A DNA stretch of 64,000 bases from Streptosporangium sp. NBC_01756. GTDB lineage: Bacteria; Actinomycetota; Actinomycetes; Streptosporangiales; Streptosporangiaceae. Below are positions 14,631-23,162 of the stretch, one piece after another; positions within the stretch are counted from its first letter, which is position 1, and the number at the start of each line of letters is the position of its first letter. A program made the position numbers and the translations under genes. The notes beneath the pieces are model-generated. The model was not told the origin of the DNA, did not search any database, and worked only from the letters and a program-made list of their open reading frames with translations. Where the stretch lies: contig NZ_CP109130.1 in assembly GCF_035917975.1 (NCBI RefSeq), positions 4,960,001-5,024,000 on the forward strand, in the 5' to 3' direction.

Positions 14631-16529
14631 TCACGGCGCCGCGCCCGCCAGCTTCGCGGCGGCGGCCCTGTCGAGCCGCCCGTCCGCCACGACCGTGACC
14701 ACCCGCCTGGTCAGCGTGTCGGCGACGGCCAGCGGCCGGTCCCAGGCCAGTGCGGGACCGACGCCGGGGTATTCGGACACCCGCACGAACCACGGGTCCA
14801 CGGGTCCGGTCTGGACGAAGACCAGGCTCCACGCGTCGGACACCAGCGCCAGCCAGGGGCTGCGGCTGCCGTGCACGTCCTGCTCACCCTCGGCCTCGCC
14901 GGTGAACACGGCCAGGTTCGCCGCGTCCCGGGGAGCACGCCAGAAGAACCCGCCGTAGCCCGCACCCGGTCGTCCCTTGCACGCCGAGCTCCTGATCTCC
15001 AGCGGTTCGCGCACGACGAGCGTGAAGGCGAAGTCCAGTGCCCACGCCTCACCCGCCGGTCTGGCCAGCACGGTCCGCTCCTCGCGGGCAACAGCCGTGC
15101 CGTCCGGGCCGAGCCAGGTCAGCGCCTCCCTGAACCCGTCTTCGAGCTCGGTGAAGACGTCATGCCGCTGACGGCCGTGGTCGCCCAGCCAGGTCGGGCC
15201 CTGGTCGCGGACGAAGGTCCGGCCACCCCAGAAGTTCACCGCGCCGACGTCCGCGACGGCCAGGCTGACGCCCAGATGGTGGGCGTGGTCGGCGGGCCGG
15301 AACTCGGTCACCTCCGTGCCGGTGAGCGTCCGCACCGGGTGCAGGTACGGCCGCGGCGCATCGGTCACCGGCAGGTCGGGCCGCCACACGTAGGAGGCCA
15401 CCGGCGTCCCCGCCACCCGCAGCTCCCGGGTGGCCGCCCAGGCCACGTCCAGCTCCGAGAACAGCGCCAGCCGCGCAGCGCTCAGGTCCGTCAGCTCCTT
15501 GATGCCGGGCAGTTCGCGCCGGTCGGCGTGGACCCGCTGGTGCTCATCCGCGATCGGCAGCGGGTCGGGCGCCAGCCGTACCGCTTCGAGGAACTCCATG
15601 AAGGCGCGGGTGCGGGCCGGCGGCACCAGCAGCTCCTCGCCGGTCCTGATGTGCGCGACCAGGTTCTCCAGCAGGTTCGCCCTGGGGTGGAGGGTGCCGT
15701 CGAGGTCGTCGGTGGTGTAGGTCAGCCGGGCGGTGCCCGCCGAGCCGTGCACGATCAGGTACGGCTCGGTCCGCCCGGTCGAGCACAGCGTCACCGCCAC
15801 CGTGATCACCTGGCCGTTCACGAGACGGATCCTGGCTGCGGAGGTGTCGTCCGACTCGATCGGGTTGGCGTGGAACAGCTCCAGCTCGACCGAGTCGATC
15901 GCGCCGTGCTCCTCGGCTCCGGCGACCGCCAGCGCGGTGGCGATCGCGTGCGCGAACGGGTTGGTGAGCGCGCCGTCCGCCATGTCCTGGCCGTTCAGCC
16001 GCCGTCGGCCCGACCAGGTCGAACGGGTGAAGTACTCGGCGGGCCGCTCCCACGCGCCCGCCACCCCGATGCCGCGGATCTCGCCGAGCTCGCCGGAGGC
16101 GATCCGCTTGCGCAGCGCGGGGATCGCGGCGGAGCCGAGGCTCTGGAAGCCGACCTGACAGGCCAGCCCGCTCTCCCCGACCGCCGCGGCGATCCGTTCG
16201 AAGTCGGCCAGCGACGCCGCGGGCGGCTTCTCCAGCAGCAGGTGAGAGCCTGCGCGCAGCGCGGTCACCGCGAGGTCGGCGTGGGTGTTGATGGGCGTGC
16301 ACAGGATCGTGATCTCCGCGCCCGTGCGTTCGATCAGCTCAGCGAGGCCGTCGGGGCGGGCCTGCTCGGGAGTGCCCAGGCCGTGCAGCCGGTCCGCCTC
16401 CACCGGCCGTACGTCGCAGACCCCCGCCAGCTCGACCAGCCCCCGCGCGGCCAGCCCGCGCAGGTTCTCCAGGTGCGAGCGGCCATGGCCGTACGCGCCG
16501 GCGAGCACGATCTTGGTTACTCCGCCCAT
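14631..16529 (-). CDS. Gfo/Idh/MocA oxidoreductase fused to a DUF6807 (PmoA-like) domain
   Basis: A 632-aa two-domain protein. Residues 1 to about 340 form a Gfo/Idh/MocA dehydrogenase: the N-terminal Rossmann segment KIVLAGAYGHGRSHLENL, the EKPPA motif for the catalytic Lys, and GQDMADGALTNPFAHAIA in the substrate domain. From about 350 on lies a DUF6807 domain (SYVWRPDLP, RPYLHPVRT, DHAHHLGVSLAVADVGAVNFWGG, GYGGFFWRAPRD). ATG 16529 overlaps the dehydratase gene by 13 nt. The open frame continues upstream to 17519 only because GC-rich DNA lacks stops there. The first domain probably oxidises or reduces a sugar; DUF6807 function is not established. Fusions of the two are less common than separate genes. 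Confidence 0.8.
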   Translation of the reverse strand: MGGVTKIVLAGAYGHGRSHLENLRGLAARGLVELAGVCDVRPVEADRLHGLGTPEQARPDGLAELIERTGAEITILCTPINTHADLAVTALRAGSHLLLEKPPAASLADFERIAAAVGESGLACQVGFQSLGSAAIPALRKRIASGELGEIRGIGVAGAWERPAEYFTRSTWSGRRRLNGQDMADGALTNPFAHAIATALAVAGAEEHGAIDSVELELFHANPIESDDTSAARIRLVNGQVITVAVTLCSTGRTEPYLIVHGSAGTARLTYTTDDLDGTLHPRANLLENLVAHIRTGEELLVPPARTRAFMEFLEAVRLAPDPLPIADEHQRVHADRRELPGIKELTDLSAARLALFSELDVAWAATRELRVAGTPVASYVWRPDLPVTDAPRPYLHPVRTLTGTEVTEFRPADHAHHLGVSLAVADVGAVNFWGGRTFVRDQGPTWLGDHGRQRHDVFTELEDGFREALTWLGPDGTAVAREERTVLARPAGEAWALDFAFTLVVREPLEIRSSACKGRPGAGYGGFFWRAPRDAANLAVFTGEAEGEQDVHGSRSPWLALVSDAWSLVFVQTGPVDPWFVRVSEYPGVGPALAWDRPLAVADTLTRRVVTVVADGRLDRAAAAKLAGAAP

Positions 16530-17569
16530 GTCAGCCCCAGTCCCGGATTGCCCGCCGAGCGCAGCTCCGCGCCGTTGATCTCCACCGGATACGGCTCGGT
16601 CAGCAGCCCGAGGTCGGTGAAGGAGGCGTCCTCGACCGCCTCCACCATGACCGGGTGGTGCAGGGTGAGCGCCAGTTGCCCCGACAGCTCGGTCAGCAGG
16701 TGCGGGTAGACCGGGACGTCGAAGGCGCGGGCCAGTTCGGCGATGCGCAGGAACGGGGTGATCCCGCCGACCCGGACCACGTTGGGCTGGACCACGTCGC
16801 ACGCGCCCGCGGTCAGCAGGTCGCGGAAGCCGTGGGTGGTGTAGACGTTCTCCCCCACCGCCACCGGCACGTCGATGCTGCGCCGCAGCTCCACATGGGC
16901 GGCGATGTCGTCGGCGGGCAGCGGCTCCTCGATCCAGTGCAGGCCGTACGGCTCCAGCGCGGCGATCGCGCGGCGGGCCCGGTGCAGGTCCCAGCGCTGG
17001 TTGGCGTCGATCATCAGGATCGTGCCGGGGCCGACGGCCTCCCGGACCGCCGCCACCCGCTCGACGTCCTCGGCCAGGTCGGGCCTGCCCACCTTGATCT
17101 TGACGGCCGGGTAGCCCGCGGCTCTCCAGCGTCCGGCCTGCTCGACCAGCTCCTGCAGGGAGTAGTGCAGGTTGACGCCGCTGCCGTACACCGGGACGCT
17201 GGCACGGCGCGGCCCGAGCACCTCCACCAGGGAGGACTCCCCGCAGCGCAGGTCCCACAGCGCCAGGTCGACCCCGGCCATCGCGACCGTGGTCAGCCCG
17301 CCGCGCCCGGCTTCGCTCAGGTGCTTCGAGAGCCGGTCCCAGACCGGCTCCGGATGGGCGGGCAGGCCGATCAGCGCCTCGCGGATATCGTGGTCCAGCA
17401 GGGCCTGTACGGCTTTCGCCCCGATCTGAGGGGTCCAGCAGAAGCCGGTGCCGGTCCGTCCGTCCTCCAGCGTGACCTCGCACACGATCACATGGTTGTA
17501 CGGCACGTCCGCACCCCACGGGCGGCGCAGCGGCACCGACCGCAGCGTGGTCCGCAGATCCTTGATCAT
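16517..17569 (-). CDS. Enolase-superfamily sugar-acid dehydratase (mandelate racemase/muconate lactonizing type)
   Basis: A 350-aa MR/MLE-type enzyme that would remove water from an aldarate or aldonate to give a 2-keto-3-deoxy acid. Seen are the catalytic Lys pair in VKIKVGRPD, the three metal ligands in order (LMIDANQRWD, HWIEEPL, VAVGENVYT) and the C-terminal His in VYPHLL. Directly upstream, with a 4-base ATGA overlap, is the gene for 5-dehydro-4-deoxyglucarate dehydratase. The expected substrate is therefore galactarate or glucarate. The superfamily is certain; the exact substrate is inferred from context. Confidence 0.82.
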   Translation of the reverse strand: MIKDLRTTLRSVPLRRPWGADVPYNHVIVCEVTLEDGRTGTGFCWTPQIGAKAVQALLDHDIREALIGLPAHPEPVWDRLSKHLSEAGRGGLTTVAMAGVDLALWDLRCGESSLVEVLGPRRASVPVYGSGVNLHYSLQELVEQAGRWRAAGYPAVKIKVGRPDLAEDVERVAAVREAVGPGTILMIDANQRWDLHRARRAIAALEPYGLHWIEEPLPADDIAAHVELRRSIDVPVAVGENVYTTHGFRDLLTAGACDVVQPNVVRVGGITPFLRIAELARAFDVPVYPHLLTELSGQLALTLHHPVMVEAVEDASFTDLGLLTEPYPVEINGAELRSAGNPGLGLTWAE

Positions 17570-18441
17570 GCGGCCACCAGGGCGAGGCCGCTCCTGATGA
17601 GCTCGTCGAGCTCGGCCAGGTGCTCGGGGGTGAGGTCGGTCAGCGGAGCCCTGACCGGTCCGACCTCCAGGCCGCGCAGCCGCAGCCCTGCCTTGACCAG
17701 GGAGACCGCGTAACCCGGTGCCTTGCTGCGCAGCTCGACCAGCGGCGCGTAGAACTCCGCCAGCAGCCGGTCGTGGCCGTTGAAGTACGCGGTGGCGATC
17801 TCGGGGGCGAAGGCGAACACGGCCGAGGAGTACAGCTCCACGCCGAGGCCGCGGTAGGCGGGCATGGTGAGCTCGGCGGTCGGCAGGCCGTTGAAGAAGG
17901 TGAAGTCCGGACCGATCTCCCGCCGGACCGCCAGGATGATGCGCTGCATCCGGTCCACATCGCCCAGACCGTCCTTCAGCCCGATCACGCCGGGGATGCG
18001 GGCCAGCTCCACCACCGCGGCGGGGTCGAGCACCACCGAACCGCGCTGATAGATGATCACGGGCAGCTCGGCGGCGATCCTGCGCACGTACTCGGCGAAC
18101 CCGGCCCTGGTGCCCTGCGTCAGGTAGGGCGGCATGAGCAGCAGGCCGTCCGCGCCCGCGGCACGGGCCGCACGGGCCTGGTCCAGGGCGGCACCGAGCG
18201 GGCCGCCAGCTCCCGCCAGCACCGGCACTCCGCCCTGGGCCACCTTGACCGCCACCTGTACGGCACGGGCGTGCTCGGTCTGCGACAACGCGGAGAACTC
18301 ACCCGTGCCACAGGCCACGAAGACGGCACCGGGGTTGTGCGCGAGGCCCCGCTGGATGTGCTCGGCCAGCACGTCCTCGGCGAGCTCGCCCTCCCCGTCG
18401 AAAGGGGTCACGGGGAAGAACAGGACTCCGCTGAGATTCAT
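17566..18441 (-). CDS. kdgD: 5-dehydro-4-deoxyglucarate dehydratase (DHDPS/NAL superfamily)
   Basis: A class I aldolase-fold (TIM barrel) enzyme of 291 aa that would decarboxylate and dehydrate 5-keto-4-deoxyglucarate to 2-oxoglutarate semialdehyde. The opening LSGVLFFPVTPFDGEGEL, FVACGTGEF, the Tyr in VIIYQRG and the Schiff-base Lys in VIGLKDGLGD are the KdgD-specific forms rather than those of DapA. ATG 18441 has AAGGAG about 8 nt upstream. The neighbours on both sides supply the preceding and following steps of the oxidative uronate pathway, which supports the specific name. Confidence 0.85.
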   Translation of the reverse strand: MNLSGVLFFPVTPFDGEGELAEDVLAEHIQRGLAHNPGAVFVACGTGEFSALSQTEHARAVQVAVKVAQGGVPVLAGAGGPLGAALDQARAARAAGADGLLLMPPYLTQGTRAGFAEYVRRIAAELPVIIYQRGSVVLDPAAVVELARIPGVIGLKDGLGDVDRMQRIILAVRREIGPDFTFFNGLPTAELTMPAYRGLGVELYSSAVFAFAPEIATAYFNGHDRLLAEFYAPLVELRSKAPGYAVSLVKAGLRLRGLEVGPVRAPLTDLTPEHLAELDELIRSGLALVAA

Positions 18442-18453
18442 GGTCAACGCTCC

Positions 18454-19335
18454 TTAGGAAAGTTCGGTGCGCCAGCTGCGCTTGGCCTGCCAGCCGAGGA
18501 GCCGCTCGGCCTTGGCGGAGGAGAAGGCGGGGGCGGTGCCCGTGAGGGTGGCCGCGAAGTCCGCGGTGGAGGGGATGATCCGCGGCAGCAGTTCCGACAG
18601 CGGCTCGCGGGCCAATGCGTCGGCGGCCCCGGCGAAGAAGACCTCGCCGTTGGGCAGGGCGGGCAGCTGGTCGAGCAGGGTGAGCAGCAGGTCGGCCGCG
18701 TCGCGGGCGTCGATGTAGTTGAACAGCGAGACTCCGGCGATGTCGGGCCGGTCCAGCCGCTCGGAGACCGTGTGCCCCGACTGGGTCGGCGCCCCCTGCC
18801 ACTCCTCCGGCGCGATCACGAAGCAGGGGCGCACCGCCGCCAGCTTCGTCTCGGCGGTGCGGGCGAAGGACCGCATCGTCTCCTCGGCGACCAGCTTGGA
18901 CAGGCTGTAGGCGTTCCACGGCTGGGCCGGGTGGTCCTCGTCGATGGGCAGGTAGGCAGGGGTCCAGCCGTTCGGCGAGCCGTACCCGATCACGGTCGGG
19001 CTGCTGGCCACGATCACTTTGGCCACGCCCAGCGCCACCGCCGCGTCGCACATGTTGAAGGCCAGTTGCGTGTTGGTGCGGAAGGTCACCAGGTCGCTGT
19101 GGCTGAACGGGGTGGCGATGGCGGCCAGGTGCACGACGGCGTCCGGCCGGAACCGCGCGATCACCTCGTACGCCTCGCCGAGGTCGGTCAGGTCGGCGGG
19201 GAGGCTGGCGGCGGCGTCGGAGGGGGTGCCTGGCGCCCGGTCCACGCCGATGACCTCGTGCCCCGCTGCGGCGAGCGCGGACACGACGCTGCGCCCGAGG
19301 CGCCCGGCGCTCCCGGTGACAAGAGTTCTGCTCAC
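18454..19335 (-). CDS. NAD-dependent epimerase/dehydratase family protein, probable uronate dehydrogenase
   Basis: An extended SDR of 293 aa: nucleotide-binding GSAGRLGRSVV (residues 8-18), VASSPTVIG with the catalytic Ser, and Y-x3-K in NAYSLSKLVAEE. GTG 19335 is preferred, since AGAAGGGAAAG lies 8-10 nt upstream and the Rossmann strand starts directly after it; the longer frame to 19407 crosses an operator-like palindrome. As first gene of an operon with an aldarate dehydratase, KdgD and semialdehyde dehydrogenase, it fits uronate dehydrogenase, which oxidises galacturonate or glucuronate to the aldarolactone. The specificity is inferred from context. Confidence 0.75.
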   Translation of the reverse strand: MSRTLVTGSAGRLGRSVVSALAAAGHEVIGVDRAPGTPSDAAASLPADLTDLGEAYEVIARFRPDAVVHLAAIATPFSHSDLVTFRTNTQLAFNMCDAAVALGVAKVIVASSPTVIGYGSPNGWTPAYLPIDEDHPAQPWNAYSLSKLVAEETMRSFARTAETKLAAVRPCFVIAPEEWQGAPTQSGHTVSERLDRPDIAGVSLFNYIDARDAADLLLTLLDQLPALPNGEVFFAGAADALAREPLSELLPRIIPSTADFAATLTGTAPAFSSAKAERLLGWQAKRSWRTELS

Positions 19336-19377
19336 GGGTGTCTTTCCCTTCTGGCAGTCATGAGCGAACTCAATGAC

Positions 19378-19391
19378 TGCAACCAGTTGCA
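19378..19391. promoter_or_regulatory. LacI-type operator in front of the uronate operon
   Basis: TGCAACCAGTTGCA is a near-perfect 14-bp palindrome with the central CG-type core of LacI/GalR operators. It lies about 43 nt upstream of the start of the minus-strand catabolic operon. The LacI protein encoded at 26907-27926 is the likely ligand. Confidence 0.65.
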
Positions 19392-19527
19392 TAAACAGTG
19401 TCGGCATCCGATCGAAACGTCAAGAGATCATTTCTGAATATGTCTATGAGCTGTGACTTTGCTCCATCGACCACCTGATGGCACTCGCAACCGGTCGCAG
19501 AATTTCGGGAGTTACCCCTGGTAAAGG

Positions 19528-19541
19528 CGCAACCGGTTGCG
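19528..19541. promoter_or_regulatory. LacI-type operator in front of the lacI remnant and galM
   Basis: CGCAACCGGTTGCG is a perfect 14-bp palindrome, 32 nt before the GTG of the decayed lacI copy. With the sites at 19378 and 21054 it gives the consensus TGCAACCGGTTGCA. Confidence 0.7.
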
Positions 19542-19573
19542 TTAGGGTGCAGCCGGAGCACGGGAGGCGAGCC

Positions 19574-19972
19574 GTGACGGTGACGATCAGGGACGTGGCG
19601 CGGGCGCCGGGGACGCATGTCTCGGCGGTTCCGCGGACGTTTTCGGCGCCGTCCGGTGACCGCCGAGCCGGGTGACCGGGTGCCGGCGGTGGCCGGCTCG
19701 GGCGGCGCGGGCGTCGACGACGGGGCGGACGCCCGACCCGGGGTCGACGGTGGCGGATATCGCTGATCCGTTTCTTCCTCCGTCGGTCAGGGCGGCTCAG
19801 GCGCAGGCGCCGTCCGTGGTGGTCGATCGGCGGATGAAGGGGTCGACCACGGCGCTGACGGAGGTGGGACAGGCGGCGGCCTACCGGCGGCCGTCGCCGC
19901 GGGCGAGGGGCCCCACGCGTCACCACCGGGCTGGAGACCAGCCTGGTGATCAGGAATCGACTCAGAGAGTGA
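19574..19972 (+). pseudogene. Decayed LacI-family regulator, truncated copy of the gene at 26907
   Basis: The first codons (VTVTIRDVARAPGTHVS) match the opening of the intact LacI gene at 26907 almost base for base, as do later blocks: VADIADPFLPP, VVVDRRMKGSTTAL and TGLETSLVI. Whole segments between these blocks are missing, and stop codons break the frame after about 35 codons. The key HTH serines and the recognition helix are altered. It keeps its operator upstream and leads directly into galM, so it probably once was the first gene of that transcription unit. Confidence 0.8.
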
Positions 19973-19979
19973 GGCCACC

Positions 19980-20936
19980 GTGAGATTTGGGTCCGCACCC
20001 ACCGGAGAAGCCGTGGACCGGCACGTCCTGTCGAACGGCCGGATACGCATAGGGATCCTGACCCTCGGTGCGATCATCCAGTCGGTCGAGCTGGCCGACG
20101 GGACCGACGTCGTCCTCGGCCTGCCCACCGTGGCCGACTACTTCCGGCGCAGCCGCTACTTCGGCGCGCTGGTCGGCCGGTACGGCAACCGCATCGCGGG
20201 CGGCCGCTTCACCCTTGACGGCAGCACCTACCAGCTGCCCCGCAACAACAACGGGCACAGCTTGCACGGCGGGGAGATCGGATTCGACAGACGGATCTGG
20301 CAGGCCGAAGGAGGTGACGAGCGGGCCGTCCGGCTGACCTATGTCAGCAAGGACGGAGAGGAGGGCTATCCGGGCACGCTCACCACGTCGGTCACCTACA
20401 CCCTCACCGAGCACGACGAACTGCGGATCGGCTACCACGCCGTCACCGACGCGCCCACCGTCCTCAACCTGACCAACCACTCCTACTTCAACCTCGCGGG
20501 CTCGGGCGACGTGCGCGGACACGTCGTCACCATCGAGGCCGACCACTACCTGCCGGTCGACGAGGGCAAGATCCCCCTGCCCGGGGCACCCACGCCGGTG
20601 GCGGGCACGCCGTACGACTTCACCCGGCCCGCGGCGGTGGGCGCGCGGCTGGAGGGCCGCTACGACCACTGCTACGTGCTGCGCCCCGGCGGTGTGATGC
20701 GGGTGGAGGAGCCGGTGAGCGGCCGGGCGATGGAGGTGACGACCACCGAGCCGGGGGTCCAGTTCTACACCGGGCACATGCTGGACGGCGTCGCCACGCC
20801 GTACGGCTCGCACGCCGGGCTCTGCCTGGAGACGCAGCACTTCCCCGACTCGCCGAACCGCCCCGACTTCCCCTCCACCGTGCTCAGGCCAGGGGAGGAG
20901 CACATCTCGACCACGACCTACCGATTCGCAGGCTGA
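19980..20936 (+). CDS. galM: Aldose 1-epimerase (galactose mutarotase family)
   Basis: A 318-aa beta-sandwich mutarotase. Conserved features are LTLGAIIQSV at the N-terminus, GRYGNRIAGGRFTLDG, the substrate-binding HSLHGG, the catalytic His in LTNHSYFNLAG, and the catalytic Glu in GLCLETQHFPDSPN near the C-terminus. It would interconvert the alpha and beta anomers of a hexose or uronic acid before oxidation. GTG 19980 follows the lacI remnant by 7 nt, with a GAGAGTGAGG stretch upstream. Its place between the catabolic operon and the sugar importer suggests that it acts on the imported sugar. Confidence 0.9.
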   Translation: MRFGSAPTGEAVDRHVLSNGRIRIGILTLGAIIQSVELADGTDVVLGLPTVADYFRRSRYFGALVGRYGNRIAGGRFTLDGSTYQLPRNNNGHSLHGGEIGFDRRIWQAEGGDERAVRLTYVSKDGEEGYPGTLTTSVTYTLTEHDELRIGYHAVTDAPTVLNLTNHSYFNLAGSGDVRGHVVTIEADHYLPVDEGKIPLPGAPTPVAGTPYDFTRPAAVGARLEGRYDHCYVLRPGGVMRVEEPVSGRAMEVTTTEPGVQFYTGHMLDGVATPYGSHAGLCLETQHFPDSPNRPDFPSTVLRPGEEHISTTTYRFAG

Positions 20937-21053
20937 TTCAGGCCCGGCTTTCCTCGGGAATCGTGTCGTGATTGATATTCCGGGCAAAGCGGTCCTTGAA
21001 TCTCACCCGGATATTCAAATCATCCTATGACTGGTTGTATCGCTCTCTGGCTC

Positions 21054-21067
21054 TGCAACCGTTTGTA
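21054..21067. promoter_or_regulatory. LacI-type operator upstream of the sugar importer
   Basis: TGCAACCGTTTGTA matches the 14-bp operator consensus of this regulon in 12 positions. It lies in the 367-bp, AT-richer gap 20937-21303 that must hold the promoter of the ABC transporter operon. The gap shows no gene; I could not fix the promoter hexamers with confidence. Confidence 0.6.
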
Positions 21068-21303
21068 GCAACTCGGCCATCTTTGCAAGATTATTTACCT
21101 GGCGAAATCTGTTGTTAACGCGCCTACCTGCGAAAACGCTGATGGCGATATATCGGTAACGGCGAGGTAACACCTGCAAAGGGTTGACGTAACTTCCTCT
21201 GGCGCTATAGGAAAGCGCCATCCAATCACGTCGCATCGGGAGGTCCCGTGATGACGGCTCAATCAAGAAATGTCCGGACCCGATCGATGCAGGGGGTTCC
21301 GCC

Positions 21304-22269
21304 GTGGTTGATTCGCTGGCGTTGAAATCCACAGTCGCCGCCGAACTCCCGGCTCCCGGAAGAGGGCCTCGGGCCGCCAACCGGTCCCGCCGTGAGGCAC
21401 GGACGGCGTATGTCTTCCTCGCGCCATGGTTCGTGGGCATGTTCCTGGTCACGATCGGTCCGATCGCCGCCTCGCTCTACCTGTCCTTCACCGACTACAG
21501 CCTCCTCGACACGGCCAAGTGGGTCGGGCTGGACAACTACACCAGGATATTCAGCGAGGACCCCCGGTTCTGGACCTCGCTGAAGGTCACCACGATCTAC
21601 GTGGTGGTCTCGGTGCCGCTGCAGCTCGGGTTCGCCCTCGGCCTGGCGCTGCTGCTGGACCGCGGACTGCGGGGCATGTCCTTCTACCGGTCGATCTACT
21701 ACCTGCCCTCGCTGCTGGGCGGCAGCGTCGCGATCGCCATCCTGTGGCGGAAGATCTTCGGCGCCGACGGCCTGGTCAACGGGATACTCGGCGTGTTCGG
21801 CATCCAGGGCACCAGCTACGTCAACAACCCCGACACCGCGCTGGGCACCCTGATCCTGCTGCACGTCTGGACGTTCGGCGCCCCGATGGTCATCTTCCTC
21901 GCCGGCCTGCGGCAGATCCCGCGCAGCTACTACGAGGCCGCCTCGGTGGACGGCGCGACCACCCTGCGGCGGTTCAGGTCGATCACGCTGCCGCTGCTCA
22001 CGCCGATCATCTTCTTCAACCTCGTGCTCGAAGTGATCAAGTCCTTCCAGTCGTTCACGCAGTCGTTCATCGTGAGCAACGGCTCGGGCGGCCCCAACGA
22101 CTCCACCCTCTTCTACACGCTCTACCTCTACGTCAACGGGTTCAAGGAGTACGAGATGGGCTACGCCACGGCGCTGGCCTGGGTCCTCGTCCTCATCATC
22201 GCCGGTCTGACCGGGGTCAACTTCCTCGCGTCCAAGTATTGGGTCTTCTATGGCGACGACAGCAAGTAA
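21304..22269 (+). CDS. Carbohydrate ABC transporter permease (MalF/UgpA type)
   Basis: A 321-aa inner-membrane permease with six predicted helices; the first is near residues 37-60 (AYVFLAPWFVGMFLVTIGPI). The EAA loop that docks to the ATPase is YYEAASVDGATTLRRFRSI (about residues 212-230). It belongs to the CUT1 family (di- and oligosaccharides, modified sugars). The second permease gene overlaps by 20 nt and the binding protein gene follows. No ATPase gene is present in the operon, which is common in actinomycetes where one shared MsiK-type ATPase serves many importers. GTG start. Confidence 0.92.
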   Translation: MVDSLALKSTVAAELPAPGRGPRAANRSRREARTAYVFLAPWFVGMFLVTIGPIAASLYLSFTDYSLLDTAKWVGLDNYTRIFSEDPRFWTSLKVTTIYVVVSVPLQLGFALGLALLLDRGLRGMSFYRSIYYLPSLLGGSVAIAILWRKIFGADGLVNGILGVFGIQGTSYVNNPDTALGTLILLHVWTFGAPMVIFLAGLRQIPRSYYEAASVDGATTLRRFRSITLPLLTPIIFFNLVLEVIKSFQSFTQSFIVSNGSGGPNDSTLFYTLYLYVNGFKEYEMGYATALAWVLVLIIAGLTGVNFLASKYWVFYGDDSK

Positions 22270-23116
22270 GCGGCTGCCGGTCCTGTACCGGCGCCGCGTC
22301 ACCAGGGGTGCCAAGCACCTGATGCTGATCGGCTTCGGCCTGATCATGCTCTATCCGCTGCTGTGGATGATCTCCAGCGCGCTCAAACCCGAAGAGCTGA
22401 TCTTCCGCGAGCCCGGTCTGATCCCCAGCGAGATCACCCTGGAGAACTTCACCGAGGGCTGGAACGCGCTCGCCCACCCGTTCGGCTACTACCTGTGGAA
22501 CTCCGCGGTCGTGACGGCACTGTCGATCGTCGGCAACCTGACCGCGTGTTCGATGGCCGCCTACGCCTTCGCCCGGCTGAACTTCCCGATGAAGAAGTTC
22601 TGGTTCTCGATCATGCTCGGCTCGATCATGCTGCCCCTGCACGTGGTGATCGTCCCGCAGTACATCATGTTCTCCAAGCTCGACATGATCAACACGATCT
22701 GGCCGCTGGTCCTGCCGAAGTTCCTGGCCCACGACTCGTTCTTCATCTTCCTGATGGTCCAGTTCATCAGGACGCTGCCGCGCGAGCTGGACGAGGCCGC
22801 CTCGATCGACGGGGCCGGGCACTGGCGCACGTTCCTGCGCGTCATCCTCCCGCTCTGCACGCCCGCACTGGCCACTACGGCGATCTTCACGTTCATCTGG
22901 ACGTGGAACGACTTCCTCAGCCAGCTGCTCTACCTGAACAACCCGGACAACTTCACCGTCCCGGTCGCGTTGCGCACGTTCCTGGACTCCAGCGGTGAGT
23001 CGTCCTGGGGGCCGATGTTCGCCATGTCGATCATCGCACTCGGGCCGATCTTCGGTTTCTTCCTGGCCGGCCAGAAATACCTGATCCAAGGTGTCGCCAC
23101 CACGGGTCTCAAGTAG
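22250..23116 (+). CDS. Carbohydrate ABC transporter permease (MalG/UgpE type)
   Basis: The second permease of the importer, 288 aa, six predicted helices; the first is near residues 25-45 (LMLIGFGLIMLYPLLWMISS). The EAA loop is ELDEAASIDGAGHWRTFLRV (about residues 179-198). The long first periplasmic loop (ALKPEELIFREPGLIPSEIT) is typical of MalG-like partners. It starts inside the end of the first permease gene, so translation is probably coupled. It forms a heterodimer with that protein and receives sugar from the lipoprotein encoded 46 nt downstream. Confidence 0.92.
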   Translation: MATTASKRLPVLYRRRVTRGAKHLMLIGFGLIMLYPLLWMISSALKPEELIFREPGLIPSEITLENFTEGWNALAHPFGYYLWNSAVVTALSIVGNLTACSMAAYAFARLNFPMKKFWFSIMLGSIMLPLHVVIVPQYIMFSKLDMINTIWPLVLPKFLAHDSFFIFLMVQFIRTLPRELDEAASIDGAGHWRTFLRVILPLCTPALATTAIFTFIWTWNDFLSQLLYLNNPDNFTVPVALRTFLDSSGESSWGPMFAMSIIALGPIFGFFLAGQKYLIQGVATTGLK

Positions 23117-23162
23117 TCCTCTTCAACCCCCCCTGCGAAAGATCAAGAGGAAGGACCGAGAG

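Noticed and set aside
14631-17519. A single 962-aa open frame spanning oxidoreductase and dehydratase genes
   Set aside because: The part above 16529 runs out of frame through the enolase-type dehydratase gene, which has clear motifs; the true start is ATG 16529 at the Rossmann fold.
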